A stretch of DNA of 64,000 bases, taken from Peptoniphilus_A genitalis. GTDB taxonomy: Bacteria; Bacillota; Clostridia; Tissierellales; Peptoniphilaceae. Shown piece after piece: positions 26,281 to 34,318 of this stretch. Within the stretch, counting starts at the first letter, position 1. Each line of letters begins with the position of its first letter. Location of the stretch: NCBI RefSeq assembly GCF_949769225.1, contig NZ_CATKPB010000002.1. One strand, given 5' to 3'. A program made the position numbers and the translations under genes. The notes under the pieces were generated by a model. It saw nothing but the letters and a program-made list of their open reading frames with translations, did not search any database and was not told where the DNA came from.

Positions 26281-27231
26281 CTAAAATAAAATTAAGTAGG
26301 AAATCACACAAAGTATAACTTCTACTAATGAAAATACTGCAACTATTTTTTTCTCATGCCATCCCTTGTGTTCAAAATGATGGTGAAGCGGTGACATAAG
26401 GAAAACTCTCTTACCCCTAGTTTTAAAACTAACTACTTGAATTATAACTGAAAGTGTTTCTATAAAATAAATTCCACCAGCAATAGGTAAAATTAAGGGC
26501 ACATTTAAAAGAAGTGCAATTGCAGATATTGCTCCACCTAGGGCAAGGGATCCTGTATCTCCCATAAATACCTTAGCTGGAAACTTGTTATAGTGTAAGA
26601 AGCCCATTAGAGCTCCTGCTAGTGCCAGACAAAATCCTGCAATTTCATATCTTTGAAGTTTAATTGCTACAAAATTGAAAAATATAAGACAGATAATTGT
26701 CACACTAGATGAAAGACCATCTAGTCCGTCAGTTAAGTTTACCGAATTTACTGTTCCAACAATTACAAAAATCACAAAAGGAATATAAAGAAATCCTATT
26801 GACCTATAATCTTTTAAGAATGGAATATAAAGGTCTGTTCCCATTTCCTTAGAATTGTATTGATAAATTATTAAAATAACCGCAACTAAGATTTGAAGAA
26901 GTAGCTTTTGGTAAGCACGTAGGCCAAGATTCCTCTTCATAACAACCTTGATGTAGTCATCAATAAATCCTACTGCCCCAAAGGCAAGAGTTGAAAATAG
27001 TATCATTAAAACTGACAACTTGAAATTTGCAGTTACAAGGCTAGTTATTATTACTGATGCTAAAAATATTAAACCACCAATTGTTGGAGTCCCACTTTTT
27101 ACCAAGTGAGACTGAGGTCCATCTTCTCTTATACTTTGTCCTGCGTGTAATCTTTTTAATATTGGAATTATAAGTCTTCCCAAGACTATGGAGAGAACAA
27201 ATCCCAAACCTATATTAATTAAATAATTCAT
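26281..27231 (-). CDS. mraY: Phospho-MurNAc-pentapeptide transferase
   Basis: MraY attaches the MurNAc-pentapeptide to undecaprenyl phosphate, forming lipid I in the membrane. The 316-residue protein has about ten helices. Family motifs include FIDDYIKVV (catalytic Asp pair), NSVNLTDGLDGL, and MGDTGSLALGG. The histidine-rich SPLHHHFEHKGW near the C-terminus is diagnostic. In many relatives murE and murF precede it; here the upstream neighbour is the PBP gene. Confidence 0.97.
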   Translation of the reverse strand: MNYLINIGLGFVLSIVLGRLIIPILKRLHAGQSIREDGPQSHLVKSGTPTIGGLIFLASVIITSLVTANFKLSVLMILFSTLAFGAVGFIDDYIKVVMKRNLGLRAYQKLLLQILVAVILIIYQYNSKEMGTDLYIPFLKDYRSIGFLYIPFVIFVIVGTVNSVNLTDGLDGLSSSVTIICLIFFNFVAIKLQRYEIAGFCLALAGALMGFLHYNKFPAKVFMGDTGSLALGGAISAIALLLNVPLILPIAGGIYFIETLSVIIQVVSFKTRGKRVFLMSPLHHHFEHKGWHEKKIVAVFSLVEVILCVISYLILF

Positions 27232-27242
27232 TATACTTTAAC

Positions 27243-29732
27243 CTAATCCCTTTTATTTTTATTACTTTCTTTGTTATTATTTTCTAAATTTTCTTTAGAT
27301 TTTTTCTTTTTACTTTTAGATTTCTTAATTTCTTTATTGTTTTCTTTATTCTTCTTATTTACTTCAGACTTTTTTTCACTATTATAATTTTTTTCCTCAT
27401 TAAAAGACTTATTGTTAGAATTTTCTTCACTAGGCTTATCAAAATCCTCATCTATTTTTGAGTAATTAAGTGTGATGCTTTCGCTGCCACTTAATTTTTG
27501 TCCAGGTCTTGGACTTTGTGATATAAAGTCGCCATTTCCCTTGATATTATACTCTAAATTCATAGAATTTAAAATAGATTGGCTTTCTTTTCTAGTCTTC
27601 TTGCTAAGGTCAGGCATTATTAATAGACCACTGTCCTTATCATTAACTGCAAGATCCACTATGGTATCTTTTAGTACATAGGATCCTGCCGATGGACTTT
27701 GGTTAGTAACAACAGAATAAGGCAATACAGTTTCTGAGTTATTGTTGAACTTGAGCCCTGCATCTATCATTATCTTGCCTGCATCTTCAAGTAGAAGTCC
27801 ACCCACATTTGGCACAGTAACAAACTCGTCCTTTTCATCTACTTCTTCAGTTTTTTGAATCTTCATATAGTTAAGAGACTTAGCTAAGACTTCTTGTACA
27901 ACTGGTGCTGCAACTGCCCCACCAAGGATTCCGCCCTTAGGATTATTTACAACTACAAGAACTGTCAACCTAGGATCATTTAGAGGCGCTACCCCAACAA
28001 AGGATGAGTTGTAGGCATCAAGATAACCTGTAGGCGTTGCAATGTTAGCAGTACCGGACTTACCGCCAACAATATATCCTGGCACCTGTGCAAGCTTACC
28101 TGTACCCTTTTCTACTACTCTTCTCATCATCATCTTCATCTTATCAGAAGTCTCTTCAGATATTACCCTTCTTCTAAGCTCAGGCCTCTTTCTCTCTATA
28201 ACATTGCCATTGGCATCTACGATTTCCTTTATAAGAGTTGGTTTGTTTAGAAAACCTCCATTGGAAATTGCGCTTACTGCATTTATAAGTTGTAGAGGAG
28301 AAACTGCAATTGAGTGTCCATAGGACATTGTTGCTAGATTTACCTTACTTATATCCTTATAGGACCTTGGAACAATACCAATGGATTCACCATAAAGCTC
28401 TATTCCAGTTTTTTTACCAAAACCAAAGGCTTTGATGTACTTTAAAAACTTTTCAGCTCCCAAGTTTTGACCAACTTGAATCAAAGTCATGTTACAAGAC
28501 TCTTCTATGGCCTTGGCAAGAGTCTTTTTCCCCCTAGTGTGGCTTGTACAAGTTAACCTACTATTACCCATAACCATTGCTCCGTTACAAACATATTGTG
28601 AATCGGGTTGGGCAGTGTTTTCTTCTATTGCAGCAGCTGCTGTTATAAGTTTAAAAGTTGATCCTGGTTCATACTGGTCGTTGACATTAAAGTCTCTCCA
28701 ATTGTCATATAGAATGTCCATCTTTTCTTCTTCACTTAATTTATCCCACTCCTCTTCTTGTTTTTCGTTAAGAGGTGCCCTTGGATCATTTAAGTTATAG
28801 TCATCCTTTGTTGTCATGGCTAAGATTTCCCCTGTCATAGTATCTTGAACTATGATAGAAACCTTGTCTGCCATGTGCTCCTTCTTTGCATGTATAGCTG
28901 CTGTTTCTGCAAACTGTTGGATGTTTGAATCAATGGATAAAACTACAGAATAACCTTCTTTTGGTGCATAGGTTTCTTCATCTGTAAGAGGAATCTTGTT
29001 TGAAGCATTGTCCTTTAAAGATACATTTTTCCCTGAGATTCCCGATAATTCTTCGTCAAAGGATGCCTCAATCCCATATTGTCCCACATTTTCATCATTA
29101 GTAAAACCAATAACATAAGATGCCAAGTTGTTAAATGGATATAGCCTTCTTGTTACATCATCTATTGACATAGGAATGAGGTTGGATTTTTTATTATCTT
29201 TTTTTTCTTTATTTTCTTTTATAATTCGTAATCTTAAGTCCTTTAATTCTTGGGCCTTGCCCCTTTCAATGTTAGTAGCAAGTCTTACAACCTTGTCCCC
29301 TTCCATCATGGACCTGATTTCATCATAGTCTATACCAGTTACATCAGAAATTGTTTTTGCATCTTCGTCATATAACTTTTCTTTCCTATTTTTGAAATCA
29401 CTTTCGCTTTCGTCCTTTCTTTGCTTCAAATAATCCATGTTGTAAAAGACATTGCACTTAGTTATATTGATTGCCATTTCTTTTTTGTTTCTATCATAGA
29501 TTATTCCACGATTAGAGTTTATGACCTCAGTCTTTGTTAATTGGTTTAGGGCTGCGATAGTTAATTCTTCTGACTGGACTATTTGAATCCAGAGAAGTTT
29601 TGCGATTAATATTACAAATAAAAAAGCTAGAAAGATAAAAAATACAAATATGAATCTATTGGCATTGTTAGTCTTGGCCTTAAATCCATTTTTCATTTTT
29701 TTATCTCTAGCTTTCACTTTATTAGTTTTCAA
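27243..29732 (-). CDS. Class B penicillin-binding protein with PASTA repeats (FtsI/SpoVD type)
   Basis: This is a septal peptidoglycan transpeptidase, the likely partner of FtsW. A basic N-terminus and one membrane helix (about residues 27-50) lead to the dimerisation domain (NSNRGIIYDRNKKEMA). The transpeptidase motifs are PGSTFKL (SxxK), SCN (SxN) and GGKSGTAN (KSGT). Two PASTA-like domains follow, beginning at TVPNVGG and MPDLSKK. The last 70 residues or so are an unusual low-complexity Lys/Asn/Glu tail. It starts with TTG after AGGAGGATATAA. It has 829 residues, longer than usual because of the tail. Confidence 0.93.
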   Translation of the reverse strand: MKTNKVKARDKKMKNGFKAKTNNANRFIFVFFIFLAFLFVILIAKLLWIQIVQSEELTIAALNQLTKTEVINSNRGIIYDRNKKEMAINITKCNVFYNMDYLKQRKDESESDFKNRKEKLYDEDAKTISDVTGIDYDEIRSMMEGDKVVRLATNIERGKAQELKDLRLRIIKENKEKKDNKKSNLIPMSIDDVTRRLYPFNNLASYVIGFTNDENVGQYGIEASFDEELSGISGKNVSLKDNASNKIPLTDEETYAPKEGYSVVLSIDSNIQQFAETAAIHAKKEHMADKVSIIVQDTMTGEILAMTTKDDYNLNDPRAPLNEKQEEEWDKLSEEEKMDILYDNWRDFNVNDQYEPGSTFKLITAAAAIEENTAQPDSQYVCNGAMVMGNSRLTCTSHTRGKKTLAKAIEESCNMTLIQVGQNLGAEKFLKYIKAFGFGKKTGIELYGESIGIVPRSYKDISKVNLATMSYGHSIAVSPLQLINAVSAISNGGFLNKPTLIKEIVDANGNVIERKRPELRRRVISEETSDKMKMMMRRVVEKGTGKLAQVPGYIVGGKSGTANIATPTGYLDAYNSSFVGVAPLNDPRLTVLVVVNNPKGGILGGAVAAPVVQEVLAKSLNYMKIQKTEEVDEKDEFVTVPNVGGLLLEDAGKIMIDAGLKFNNNSETVLPYSVVTNQSPSAGSYVLKDTIVDLAVNDKDSGLLIMPDLSKKTRKESQSILNSMNLEYNIKGNGDFISQSPRPGQKLSGSESITLNYSKIDEDFDKPSEENSNNKSFNEEKNYNSEKKSEVNKKNKENNKEIKKSKSKKKKSKENLENNNKESNKNKRD

Positions 29733-29742
29733 TTATATCCTC

Positions 29743-30150
29743 CTAATCTCTTGTAAAAGACCTGAGGACAGAGACAATTGGACTCAAAAATACGTTGTAG
29801 TTAATGTCTCCCACTTTTTCTTCTTCCCCTGAATCAATGTAAACTATTTGGTCTTCAGAAGGATAAACCATTCCAAGTTTATACATTGCTTCTTCTGCTA
29901 TTTGTGCAGATGACTTTACAGCTTTAATATCGCCTACAAGAGTTGTTTTTGTTTTATTTAATTCTTCAATTTCAGCCTTTTGTCTCAAAATTTCCCTGTC
30001 GAGACCTGCAACTTGTGAATAAAGAATAATAACAGCTGCAAATATTATAATAACAATTGCTATTGTAAAAATAAAAGGCCTATTATTTAAAAGTCGATTT
30101 CTATATATATTATAACTTTTATTTGAAATTTTAGTTAATCTTTTTGCCAT
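29743..30150 (-). CDS. ftsL: FtsL-like cell division protein
   Basis: This small membrane protein (135 residues) has a basic N-terminus, one helix (about residues 28-48, FIFTIAIVIIIFAAVIILY) and a short coiled coil outside (REILRQKAEIEELNKTKTTL). Sequence identity in this family is always low. The call rests on topology, length and position between rsmH and the class B PBP, where ftsL is normally found. It would form a complex with DivIB and the septal synthase. GAGGTGTAAA precedes the ATG. Confidence 0.8.
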   Translation of the reverse strand: MAKRLTKISNKSYNIYRNRLLNNRPFIFTIAIVIIIFAAVIILYSQVAGLDREILRQKAEIEELNKTKTTLVGDIKAVKSSAQIAEEAMYKLGMVYPSEDQIVYIDSGEEEKVGDINYNVFLSPIVSVLRSFTRD

Positions 30151-30151
30151 T

Positions 30152-31090
30152 TTACACCTCTAATTTTTCGGCAATTCTTAGTTTCGCTGAGTGAGATCTC
30201 TTATTTTCTTTTAATTCTTCTTCACTTGCAGTTATTGGCTTTCTAGTTAAAATTTTTATTTCTTTTTTCTTGTCACATGTACAAATTGGTGATGATGGAG
30301 GACAAATACAATCCTTCTCTAAATATTTAAAGGCATTTTTCACTATCCTGTCTTCTAGGGAGTGAAAAGTTATTATTGCAATCCTCCCACCTGGGTTGAG
30401 TCTATGGACAAATCTCTCAATTGAGTCCTCAAGAACATCAAGTTCCCTGTTAACTTCAATTCTCAAAGCTTGAAAAGTTCTTTTTGCTGGATGAGGTCCA
30501 TTTCTTCTTGCAGAAGCTGGAATAGCATTTTTTATAATTTCAACAAGTTCAAAAGTTGTCTCAATGTTTTTTGTTTTTCTCTCATCTACAATGAATTTGG
30601 CAATTCTTGCTGCCCACTTTTCTTCCCCATATTCTTTTATGATTCTTGTAATTTCACTTTCGCTATAAGTATTTACAATGTCTCTTGCCGATATCTCAAG
30701 TTCTTGATCCATCCTCATATCAAGTGGTGCATCAAACCTATATGAAAACCCTCTCTCAGGATTGTCAAATTGGTAGGATGAAACTCCTATATCAAGAAGG
30801 ACACCGTCGATTTTATCAATTCCTAGCTCATCAAGAGCTTTTTCAAAATTTATATAATTTAAGTTAAAAAATTCTACATTTTTATAGTCGGAAAGTCTTT
30901 CTTTTGCCACTTCAAGGGCTTCTATATCTTGATCAATGCCAATTAAAAGTCCAGTCCCCTTTAGTTTTTTTAAGATTTCACGGCTGTGACCTGCTCCACC
31001 AAGAGTTCCGTCTAGATAGATTTTTCCTTCTCTTATGTTTAATTCTTCAATTGTTTCATCTAAAAGAACACTTTTGTGTGCAAATTCCAT
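30152..31090 (-). CDS. rsmH: 16S rRNA m4C1402 methyltransferase RsmH
   Basis: RsmH (MraW) methylates N4 of C1402 in the 16S decoding centre. HKSVLLDETIEEL and LDGTLGGAGHSREILKKL form the start and SAM site. Later markers are LDIGVSSYQFDNPERGFSYR, RNGPHPAKRTFQALRIEVN and ITFHSLEDRIVK. It has 312 residues. It overlaps the mraZ stop by one base (TAATG) and is the second gene of the cluster. Confidence 0.97.
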   Translation of the reverse strand: MEFAHKSVLLDETIEELNIREGKIYLDGTLGGAGHSREILKKLKGTGLLIGIDQDIEALEVAKERLSDYKNVEFFNLNYINFEKALDELGIDKIDGVLLDIGVSSYQFDNPERGFSYRFDAPLDMRMDQELEISARDIVNTYSESEITRIIKEYGEEKWAARIAKFIVDERKTKNIETTFELVEIIKNAIPASARRNGPHPAKRTFQALRIEVNRELDVLEDSIERFVHRLNPGGRIAIITFHSLEDRIVKNAFKYLEKDCICPPSSPICTCDKKKEIKILTRKPITASEEELKENKRSHSAKLRIAEKLEV

Positions 31091-31518
31091 TATATTCCCA
31101 ACTCCGACATTTTTTCAGCAAGCTCTTCATAGGATAGAGCTTCTTCTTCATTGTATTTATTCCAATTTTCCTCTGACCAAATTTCTGCCCTGTTTGAAAG
31201 TCCTATGATTACGCACTTGTCAATTAAGTCTGCATATTCTCTTAGGTGTTCACCAATTAGGACTCTTCCCTGCTTATCTAATTCGCAGTCAACTGCTCCA
31301 GAGAAAAATGTTCTCACAAAGGACCTTACAGCCTTGTTAGTCATTGGGAGTTCCTTTAACTTGTTTTCAATTTTCTCCCACTGGTCGCTTGGATATAAAA
31401 ATAGACAGTCGTCTAAACCCTTAGTCATTACAAATGATGAAAGGTCTTCTCTAAACTTTGATGGAATTGTAACTCTTCCCTTAGGATCGAGGTTGTGTCT
31501 AAATTCACCTATTAACAT
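31090..31518 (-). CDS. mraZ: Transcriptional regulator MraZ
   Basis: MraZ is an AbrB-like DNA-binding protein that controls the division and wall cluster. It has two swapped-hairpin repeats: HNLDPKGRVTIPSKFRE near the start and CELDKQGRVLIGEHLREYA in the second half, each with the DxxGR signature. An upstream in-frame GTG at 31530 is possible, but ATG at 31518 lies 7 bases after GGAG and matches the family start (MLIGEF); it gives 142 residues. Its own likely binding boxes sit directly upstream (31525-31570). Confidence 0.96.
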   Translation of the reverse strand: MLIGEFRHNLDPKGRVTIPSKFREDLSSFVMTKGLDDCLFLYPSDQWEKIENKLKELPMTNKAVRSFVRTFFSGAVDCELDKQGRVLIGEHLREYADLIDKCVIIGLSNRAEIWSEENWNKYNEEEALSYEELAEKMSELGI

Positions 31519-31524
31519 AAAATT

Positions 31525-31570
31525 CTCCACTTTATTCCATTTTAACTATTTTTTACTCCACTTTGCTCCA
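31525..31570 (-). promoter_or_regulatory. Four MraZ-type boxes (TGGAG/TGGAA)
   Basis: On the minus strand TGGAG occurs at 31570-31566, 31560-31556 and 31529-31525, and TGGAA at 31539-31535. Spacing is 10, 21 and 10 bases, so all four lie close to one helix face. MraZ is known to bind short TGG-type direct repeats at 10-bp spacing upstream of its gene. The last box overlaps the mraZ ribosome site. Confidence 0.7.
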
Positions 31571-31626
31571 CCTAAGTTAATTTTACTACACAAAGTCCCT
31601 ATTTTCTAGTGTTTTAATTAGTTTTC

Positions 31627-31649
31627 AAAAAATAGGACTATAGGCCCTA
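31627..31649 (-). promoter_or_regulatory. Short hairpin with T tract in the mraZ leader
   Basis: On the minus strand TAGGGC-CTATA-GTCCTA is followed by T6. It could be a small terminator or simply a 5' hairpin, since a candidate promoter at 31661-31689 would begin transcription only a few bases before it. The stem is short and has one wobble pair. Confidence 0.35.
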
Positions 31650-31660
31650 AAATTTTACTC

Positions 31661-31689
31661 AGAATAAAAAATGTTTTCATAAAATACAA
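31661..31689 (-). promoter_or_regulatory. Candidate promoter for the mraZ/dcw operon
   Basis: On the minus strand TTGTAT (31689-31684), 17 bases and TATTCT (31666-31661) are seen. I found no better hexamer pair nearer mraZ. A promoter overlapping the MraZ boxes cannot be ruled out. Confidence 0.4.
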
Positions 31690-31733
31690 TTTTTATTTAT
31701 GAGGTATAGAGATTTTGAACAATGAAAAAATAA

Positions 31734-31960
31734 TTCTGACTTAGTAAGTCTTTAATTATGAATTAATAAGTTTCTACGATTTTTTAAATCTTCACAAGTC
31801 TACAAACTTCTTTAACTTCTTAAATTCTCACAAGCCTATAATCTCCTACAACTTCCTTGATCATCACGACTCAATAAATTTTTACAAATTATTTAATCTT
31901 AACGAGTTAATAAATTTTTATAACTTCGTTGATTGCCATAAACTCAATAATTTTTTAATA
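31734..31960. repeat. Degenerate tandem repeat, 18-bp unit with 36-bp higher-order period
   Basis: Read on the plus strand, units start at 31756, 31774, 31792, 31810, 31828, 31846, 31864, 31882, 31900, 31918 and 31936, each exactly 18 bases apart. Examples are TTATGAATTAATAAGTTT, TCACGACTCAATAAATTT and TAACGAGTTAATAAATTT. Alternate units resemble each other most (TCACAAG at 31792 and 31828), giving a 36-bp period. A further related copy lies near 31734 out of phase. The unit is the same family as the array at 63286-63483. Confidence 0.75.
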
Positions 31961-31978
31961 AGCAAATATATTTTTCCA

Positions 31979-32007
31979 CAAAAAAATCGACTATCTCTAG
32001 TCGATTT
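31979..32007 (-). terminator. Terminator after the histidine kinase gene
   Basis: On the minus strand AAATCGACTA-GAGA-TAGTCGATTT is a perfect 10-bp stem followed by a T tract. It ends the two-component operon. Confidence 0.93.
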
Positions 32008-32021
32008 AATCTCTTATTAAT

Positions 32022-33458
32022 TTATTTCTTTCCTATAAAGTAGAAGTCGGAACCCTTACCAAGCTTTGAATTAACTCCGTAGTCAAAACCATGAAGATCC
32101 ATTATTGTCTTGACAATATAAAGTCCCAGTCCAGTTCCAATCTCAGGTCTAGTGTGGTTGTCGCGAACCCTATAAAATCTGTCCCAAATTCCCCTTATAT
32201 CCTTTTCACTTATTCCTATTCCCTTGTCTATGCAGTGGAATTCAGTTTTCTTTTCATCACCCTTAATTATTAATTTTATTTCCTTGTTAACTGGCGAATA
32301 ATTAATGGCATTGTTGACCAAATTATAAATTACTCGGTTTATCTTAGACTTGTCTGCAAAAATTTTTGTATCACCAGAGGCTTCAATGTCAAACTTGTAG
32401 GCTGTAAAATCTTTATTTATTTTAAACCTATCTAAGACTTCCTCCACAGAATCTTTAAGGTCATACTCTTCCTTCTTAATTTCTTCTAAGTTGGACTCAA
32501 TCTTTGAGAGATCTAAAAGATCATTTACAAGATCTGTCAACTTATCAGCTTCGCTAATAATTGTTTCCAAGTGCTTGTTTCTCAAAACTTCATTAGGACC
32601 AGATATGTCCCTTATCATCTCTCCATAAGATTTTATAACCGTCAGCGGAGTCTTCAAGTCATGACTTACATTGGCGACAAGGTCCTTCCTCATTTCAATT
32701 GTCTTTGTGAGTTCATTCTTTGCATAGTTAAGAGTGTTGGATAGATCATCTATTTCAGTGTACTCTCCCTTCCTAAAGGTAACCTTGTAGTCCCCCTTAG
32801 CAAGCTCTTTGGCAGTGTTTGACATCCTAACAAGAGGTCTTGAAAGTCTCTTAGAAACAAAGTAGGCAGTGATAGATGCAAATATAAGTGACAAGAAGGA
32901 AATTATTATAAGTATTCTTCTAATGACATCAACTGTTGCATCTACGGGCTTTAAAACTGAGTTGATATAGAGATAATAGTCTTCTCCATCAGTTTTACCA
33001 AGATAACCTGCATAAATAATGGAAGGGTCCTTTAGGTTTTCATACCTAACTGTATAGATTTTATAAGTCCTGTTGTCCCTACTTAAGGATCCAAAAAACT
33101 TATCGAAATTATCCCAAATCATCCTTGGTCTCTCTACAAATTCATCGAATAATCTTAGAGGAAAGACCCAAGCTCCATTTTGATCCAAAACCTTTATCTC
33201 AAGTCCCTTAGTATTTGCATAGTTTGAAAGTTTAGTTTCAAAATCTTGTGACTTGTATTCACTCCTAAGTTCATTACCAACCTTTGTAACTTCACGAATT
33301 TTCATAGTTTCGTAAAAACTTGAAAGGAAAACTGTTTGAAAGAGCCAAATAGAAATTAAGATCAGTCCAGCGAAAAAGACAAAGTACTTCCACAGCTTAA
33401 AGAGAATGCTGTTTTTGTCTATTTTTATCCTCCTCACTTCTTTAATTTCTCGTATCAA
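32022..33458 (-). CDS. Sensor histidine kinase
   Basis: This membrane histidine kinase of the OmpR-partner type has two membrane helices: one near residue 25-45 (YFVFFAGLILISIWLF) and one near 180-205 (ILIIISFLSLIFASITAYF). An outside sensor region of about 130 residues lies between them. A HAMP linker, the HisKA box NVSHDLKTPLTV with the phospho-His, and the ATPase motifs N (YNLVNNAINYS), G1 (DKGIG) and G2 (GTGLGLYI) follow. The exact start is uncertain: the coordinates use a TTG at 33458, but the only good AGGAGG is followed at 6 bases by an in-frame ATA. It overlaps the response regulator 3' end. The signal sensed is unknown. Confidence 0.9.
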   Translation of the reverse strand: MIREIKEVRRIKIDKNSILFKLWKYFVFFAGLILISIWLFQTVFLSSFYETMKIREVTKVGNELRSEYKSQDFETKLSNYANTKGLEIKVLDQNGAWVFPLRLFDEFVERPRMIWDNFDKFFGSLSRDNRTYKIYTVRYENLKDPSIIYAGYLGKTDGEDYYLYINSVLKPVDATVDVIRRILIIISFLSLIFASITAYFVSKRLSRPLVRMSNTAKELAKGDYKVTFRKGEYTEIDDLSNTLNYAKNELTKTIEMRKDLVANVSHDLKTPLTVIKSYGEMIRDISGPNEVLRNKHLETIISEADKLTDLVNDLLDLSKIESNLEEIKKEEYDLKDSVEEVLDRFKINKDFTAYKFDIEASGDTKIFADKSKINRVIYNLVNNAINYSPVNKEIKLIIKGDEKKTEFHCIDKGIGISEKDIRGIWDRFYRVRDNHTRPEIGTGLGLYIVKTIMDLHGFDYGVNSKLGKGSDFYFIGKK

Positions 33459-34113
33459 ACTTATATCCCACTCCTCTTACTGTAATAATAAATTTTCTGT
33501 ACTCTTTAATAGAATTTCTAAGCATCTTTATGTGTGTGTCTACTGTCCTGTCTTCCCCGTAGAAATCATAACCCCAAACTTGGTTTAGGAGCTTATCACG
33601 AGAAAGAGCAATATTTTTATTTTTCACCATGTAAACTAAGAGGTCATATTCCTTAGGTGTCAAGTCAATCATTTCATCGTCAACAAATACAACACGACCA
33701 TCTAAATCAATTTTAAGTCCTTCAAACTCCATAGTCTTATTTTCTTCAACCTTGTTGTTACGATTTACAATTACATTGAGTCTTGCCATGAGTTCCTTCG
33801 GAGAGAAGGGTTTAGTAACATAGTCATCTATTCCAATTTCAAAACCAAATAATTTGTCGTATTCCTCACTTCTTGCCGACAGCATTAAGACGGGAATATT
33901 TTTTATCTTTTTTATTTCCTTGTAGGATGAAAAACCATCAAGCCTTGGCATCATAATATCCATTACAATTACATCGAAGTCTTCTTCTTTTACCTTATCA
34001 ATAGCGTCAAGACCATCAACAGCTTCAACAACTTCGTGACCTTCAAACTCTGCGTAGGTTCTTATAACTTCTCTAATGCTTTTTTCATCATCTACTACTA
34101 AAATTTTAAACAT
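33442..34113 (-). CDS. OmpR/PhoB-family response regulator
   Basis: This 223-residue regulator has an N-terminal receiver domain with the acidic pair DDE (about residues 8-10), phospho-acceptor Asp in VIVMDIMMPRLDG (about 51), and KPFSPKEL with the conserved Lys (about 101). A winged-helix DNA-binding domain follows (LTPKEYDLLVYM, VWGYDFYGEDRTVDTHIKMLR, VRGVGYKF). It is co-transcribed with the kinase downstream. The genes it controls are unknown. Confidence 0.95.
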   Translation of the reverse strand: MFKILVVDDEKSIREVIRTYAEFEGHEVVEAVDGLDAIDKVKEEDFDVIVMDIMMPRLDGFSSYKEIKKIKNIPVLMLSARSEEYDKLFGFEIGIDDYVTKPFSPKELMARLNVIVNRNNKVEENKTMEFEGLKIDLDGRVVFVDDEMIDLTPKEYDLLVYMVKNKNIALSRDKLLNQVWGYDFYGEDRTVDTHIKMLRNSIKEYRKFIITVRGVGYKFDTRN

Positions 34114-34206
34114 TTAATCACCAACTTAATTATAATAAAAATTTGTGAATTTTTGATGAAAGCTTTGTTAAGCCTCTTCTTATAAATTCTCTTTACATTT
34201 GATTTT

Positions 34207-34215
34207 ATTATATCA
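34207..34215 (-). promoter_or_regulatory. Extended -10 promoter for the two-component operon
   Basis: TGATATAAT is present on the minus strand about 100 bases before the response-regulator ATG. A second TATAAT lies much closer to the gene. No strong -35 accompanies either one. Confidence 0.5.
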
Positions 34216-34275
34216 ATAAGATAAGTTTTTTGTTAGAATCTTTTCTTTTGAATCCAGTAACAATCTAAGCAAAAT

Positions 34276-34307
34276 AAAAAAAGCCTGTAAGAAATTTCTT
34301 ACAGACT
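34276..34307 (-). terminator. Terminator after the TraB-like gene
   Basis: On the minus strand a 12-bp stem (GTCTGTAAGAAA with TTTCTTACAGGC, one wobble) runs into T7. It ends the aspS-rseC-unknown-unknown-TraB unit. Confidence 0.9.
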
Positions 34308-34318
34308 AAAAGTTTTTA

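Noticed and set aside
31734..31960. CRISPR array (36-bp period)
   Set aside because: The period is the distance between adjoining repeats with no unique spacers, units are degenerate, and no cas gene is present.
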